Assembly: GCF_946885855.1 (NCBI RefSeq)
Contig: NZ_CAMPHH010000049.1
Span: forward strand, 1-15,479
Length of the DNA stretch: 15,479 nt
Direction of reading: 5' to 3'
Origin: an uncultured Actinotalea sp.
Lineage (GTDB): Bacteria > Actinomycetota > Actinomycetes > Actinomycetales > Cellulomonadaceae
Shown in pieces: positions 13,564 through 15,479 of this stretch. A program made the translations under genes and the position numbers. Numbering within the stretch: position 1 is the stretch's first letter; the number at the start of each line of letters is the position of its first letter. Below the pieces are notes generated by a model. It ran no database searches and was not told the DNA's origin. It worked only from the letters and a program-made list of their open reading frames with translations.

Positions 13564-14154
13564 TCAGGTCGGCGGTGCGGGCACCTCGACGGTCGTGCCC
13601 GGCCACGGCTGCACCGGCTCCCGCGGGTCGCCGCGCAGCAGACCGCCGACCCAGTCGTCGCGGCGGACGTCGCGCTGCACCCCGCCGAGCCGCACCGCGC
13701 CCTCGAACCGGAACCCGTGCCGCCAGACCGCCCGCCACGAGCGCCAGTTGCCGCTGTACGCCTTCCACTCGACGCGGTCCAGGTCCATGCCGGCCGGGTC
13801 GAACGCGTGGTCGAGCACGAGCCCGAGCGCGCGGTGCAGGTGACCCTGCCCGCGCGCCTGCGGGGCCATCCAGTAGCCGATCTCCGCGCACCGCACGGGC
13901 TTGCGGCCGAGCCCCACCATGCCCGCCACCTGGCCGCCGACGCGCACGGCCCACGTCCGCTCGCGGTCCTCGACCCATCCCCCGTCGACGAGCTCCTCCA
14001 CGAACCACACCGCGTGCTCCCGCCGGTAGGGGCGAGGCACGACCGTCCACTCCTGGATCTCGGGGTCCTGGCAGAGGGAGGTGATCACGTCGACGTCGTC
14101 GAGGGTGGGCGCGGACAGCGTGACGACGTCGTCGCCGAGGGTCACCGGGTGCAT
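13564..14154 (-). CDS. GNAT family N-acetyltransferase (RimJ/RimL-like)
   Basis: A 196-residue Acetyltransf_3/RimJ-type GNAT protein, transferring an acetyl group from acetyl-CoA to an amine. The N-terminus 'VVTLSAPTLDDVDVITSLCQDPEIQEWT' is the usual opening of RimJ-like proteins. Motif A, 'EIGYWMAPQARGQGHLHRAL' (91-110), carries the acetyl-CoA pyrophosphate-binding QxxGxG. 'VEWKAYSGNWRSWRAVWRHGFRFEG' is motif B, where family members normally have a conserved Asn and a GF turn. The ATG at 14154 has TACCCT exactly 6 nt upstream and no Shine-Dalgarno sequence, so it is probably leaderless and separate from ald. Substrate (ribosomal protein, small molecule or antibiotic) cannot be inferred. Confidence 0.92.
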   Translation of the reverse strand: MHPVTLGDDVVTLSAPTLDDVDVITSLCQDPEIQEWTVVPRPYRREHAVWFVEELVDGGWVEDRERTWAVRVGGQVAGMVGLGRKPVRCAEIGYWMAPQARGQGHLHRALGLVLDHAFDPAGMDLDRVEWKAYSGNWRSWRAVWRHGFRFEGAVRLGGVQRDVRRDDWVGGLLRGDPREPVQPWPGTTVEVPAPPT

Positions 14155-14160
14155 CGGCGC

Positions 14161-14166
14161 AGGGTA
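14161..14166 (-). promoter_or_regulatory. -10 box of a leaderless promoter for the GNAT gene
   Basis: On the minus strand TACCCT is followed by exactly 6 nt (GCGCCG) and the ATG at 14154. It lies in the 66-bp gap after ald. There is no Shine-Dalgarno sequence. Confidence 0.55.
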
Positions 14167-14220
14167 GGCCGACGACGCCGTCGCGGCACACCGCTTTCGA
14201 CGGCGCGCTCGCGACCCGGC

Positions 14221-15333
14221 TCAGACGAGGACGGCCTCCGGTGCCTCGCTCGCCATCCCGTGCGCCTCCGCGACCCCCGCGTGCAGCAGCACGCCCTCGT
14301 GCGTCGTGAGGCCCTTGGCGAGCACCGGGTCGGCCGCGAGCGCCGCGCGCCAGCCGTGCTCGGCGAGGGCGCTGACGTACGGCAGGGTGACCGCCGTGAG
14401 GGCGTGCGTCGACGTCACGGGGACCACCCCGGGCATGTTGGCGACGCAGTAGAAGATCGAGTCGTGCACCCGGAAGGTCGGCTCCGCGTGCGTCGTCGGG
14501 CGGGTGTCCTCGAAGCAGCCGCCCTGGTCGACGGCGATGTCGACGAGCACCGAGCCGGGCTTCATGCGGCTGACGAGCTCGTTCGTCACGAGGGTGGGTG
14601 TGCGCCGGCCGGGCACCAGCACCGCCCCGACGACGAGATCGGCTGTGAGCACGGCCTCCTCGACGGCGTACGGGCTCGAGGCGACCGTCCGCACCCGGCC
14701 TCCGTAGGCGGCGTCGAGCTGGCGCAGGCGCGGCAGGCTGACGTCGAGGATGGTGACGTCGGCGCGCAGGCCCACGGCGATGTCGGCCGCATGCCGCCCG
14801 GACACGCCGCCCCCGATGACGACGACGTTCGCCGGCGGGACCCCCGGCACGCCGCCCGGCAGCGCGCCCCGGCCGCCCTCGCTCTTGAGCAGGTGGTACG
14901 CGCCGACCTGGGTCGCGAGCCGCCCGGCGACCTCGCTCATCGGGGCCAGCAGGGGCAGACCGCCGTCGGGTGTCTCGACCGTCTCGTAGGCGATCGACGT
15001 CGTGCCGGCGCTCAGCAGGGCCTCGGTGCACGGACGGCTGGCGGCGAGGTGCAGGAACGTGAAGAGGACCTGGTCCCGGCGCAGGAGGCCGTACTCGGAC
15101 TCCACCGGCTCCTTCACCTTGCAGACCATCTCGGCGGACCACGCGTCGGCGGCCGTGGGCACGACGCGTGCGCCGGCGCCCTCGAAGTCCGTGTCCGAGA
15201 TCCCGGAGCCGACGCCGGCCCCCGCCTCGACGAGCACCTCGTGCCCGTGCCCGACCAGCGTGTGGACGCCCGCGGGCGTCATTGCCACGCGGTACTCGTG
15301 GTTCTTCACCTCGGCGGGGATGCCGATCTGCAT
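14221..15333 (-). CDS. ald: Alanine dehydrogenase
   Basis: NAD-dependent L-alanine dehydrogenase, 370 residues, interconverting alanine with pyruvate and ammonia in the cytoplasm, usually as a hexamer. The N-terminus 'MQIGIPAEVKNHEYRVAMTP' is diagnostic. Expected active-site residues are present: Arg15, Lys74 in 'CKVKEP', His95 in 'FTFLHLA' and Asp269 in 'LVDIAVDQGGC'. The Rossmann motif is 'VVIGGGVSGRHAADIA' (GGGVSG 174-179). The C-terminal block 'FYCVANMPGVVPVTSTHALTAVTLPYV' is standard. The ATG at 15333 follows a full AAGGAGG Shine-Dalgarno sequence, unlike its leaderless neighbours. In actinobacteria ald is often divergent from an Lrp/AsnC-type activator (AldR); if so here, that gene would begin at or beyond the right edge. 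Confidence 0.97.
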   Translation of the reverse strand: MQIGIPAEVKNHEYRVAMTPAGVHTLVGHGHEVLVEAGAGVGSGISDTDFEGAGARVVPTAADAWSAEMVCKVKEPVESEYGLLRRDQVLFTFLHLAASRPCTEALLSAGTTSIAYETVETPDGGLPLLAPMSEVAGRLATQVGAYHLLKSEGGRGALPGGVPGVPPANVVVIGGGVSGRHAADIAVGLRADVTILDVSLPRLRQLDAAYGGRVRTVASSPYAVEEAVLTADLVVGAVLVPGRRTPTLVTNELVSRMKPGSVLVDIAVDQGGCFEDTRPTTHAEPTFRVHDSIFYCVANMPGVVPVTSTHALTAVTLPYVSALAEHGWRAALAADPVLAKGLTTHEGVLLHAGVAEAHGMASEAPEAVLV

Positions 15334-15381
15334 GGGGAGCCTCCTTGGTCGCCTGGTGCGAGAATGGCACGTAGAGGGCCG

Positions 15382-15442
15382 TCAGAACAGTGGGAGTCAG
15401 CAGTTTGGCTGATGCCCGACGACGGAATCTGTTTCAGAACAG
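15382..15442. promoter_or_regulatory. Candidate regulator-binding region upstream of ald
   Basis: Three repeat elements lie in this lower-GC stretch. TCAGAACAG occurs twice in direct orientation (15382-15390 and 15434-15442), 52 bp apart, close to five helical turns. Between them is the inverted repeat TCAGC-AGTTTG-GCTGA (15397-15412). The second direct copy is part of CTGTT-TCAG-AACAG (15429-15442). Phased, multiple weakly symmetric sites upstream of ald are what an Lrp/AldR-type regulator would use; this is inference. Confidence 0.45.
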
Positions 15443-15465
15443 CGCTTTGACCACGAAGAACGCAT

Positions 15466-15479
15466 GACCCCGCGGGGTC
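15466..15479. repeat. 14-bp perfect palindrome at the right edge
   Basis: GACCCCGCGGGGTC is perfectly self-complementary and ends at the last base of the window, so its full extent is unknown. An ATG at 15464 opens a frame through it (Met-Thr-Pro-Arg-Gly), which could be the start of a divergent gene, but five codons without a clear ribosome-binding site are not enough to call one. Confidence 0.5.

Noticed and set aside
11352..14084. 910-codon open frame on the plus strand
   Set aside because: It lies antisense to the M3 peptidase and GNAT genes, which have clear motifs; the antisense product has no recognisable domain.
13438..15450. 670-codon open frame on the plus strand
   Set aside because: Antisense to GNAT and ald with His/Arg-rich low-complexity sequence; a codon-bias artefact.

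Overview
The window is very GC-rich, densely coded chromosomal DNA from an actinobacterium. The strongest indicator is mshC, the cysteine ligase of mycothiol biosynthesis, a thiol confined to Actinobacteria. An actinobacterial PAC2-family protein, a DUF5703 protein and a high proportion of apparently leaderless genes agree. A Cellulomonadaceae/Promicromonosporaceae-like host is a guess from the general feel of the proteins; the sequence shown does not prove it.

Layout, left to right. (1) 1-2380: PAC2 protein (+) and mshC (-), convergent, separated by a 35-bp tandem duplication that carries the mshC stop codon and a small hairpin. (2) 2425-7248: a self-contained sugar-uptake module. A LacI-type repressor (-) is divergent from a four-gene operon frcB-frcC-frcA-frcK (+): lipoprotein binding protein, permease, single-domain ATPase and a P-loop kinase-like protein. 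A perfect 22-bp palindromic operator lies in the divergent region, a strong hairpin lies between frcB and frcC, the last three genes are joined by ATGA overlaps, and an 18-bp-stem terminator closes the module. (3) 7351-11298: uppP (-), aldo/keto reductase (+), a small very acidic protein (-), a DUF5703 protein (+) and an M20 metallopeptidase (-). (4) 11397-15333: M3 oligopeptidase, GNAT acetyltransferase and alanine dehydrogenase, all on the minus strand. The last 146 bp are a lower-GC regulatory region upstream of ald with repeated motifs.

Functionally, the sugar module should import a monosaccharide (fructose by analogy with Sinorhizobium frcBCAK) under local LacI control. The sugar would arrive unphosphorylated, and the only kinase-like gene in the module is frcK. 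The flanking genes are ordinary housekeeping: thiol synthesis, recycling of the undecaprenyl carrier, peptide turnover and alanine catabolism.

The most interesting sequence-level observation is that seven genes (PAC2, mshC, uppP, AKR, acidic protein, M20, GNAT) each have a TANNNT box 6-8 nt before the start codon and no Shine-Dalgarno sequence, as expected for leaderless mRNAs. The sugar operon, M3, DUF5703 and ald genes instead have Shine-Dalgarno sequences. Other points of note are a Gln in place of the usual catalytic His in the aldo/keto reductase, the stop-codon duplication at mshC, and the FrcK kinase of unknown substrate. I found no mobile element, CRISPR array, tRNA or rRNA, and no clearly new multi-gene system.
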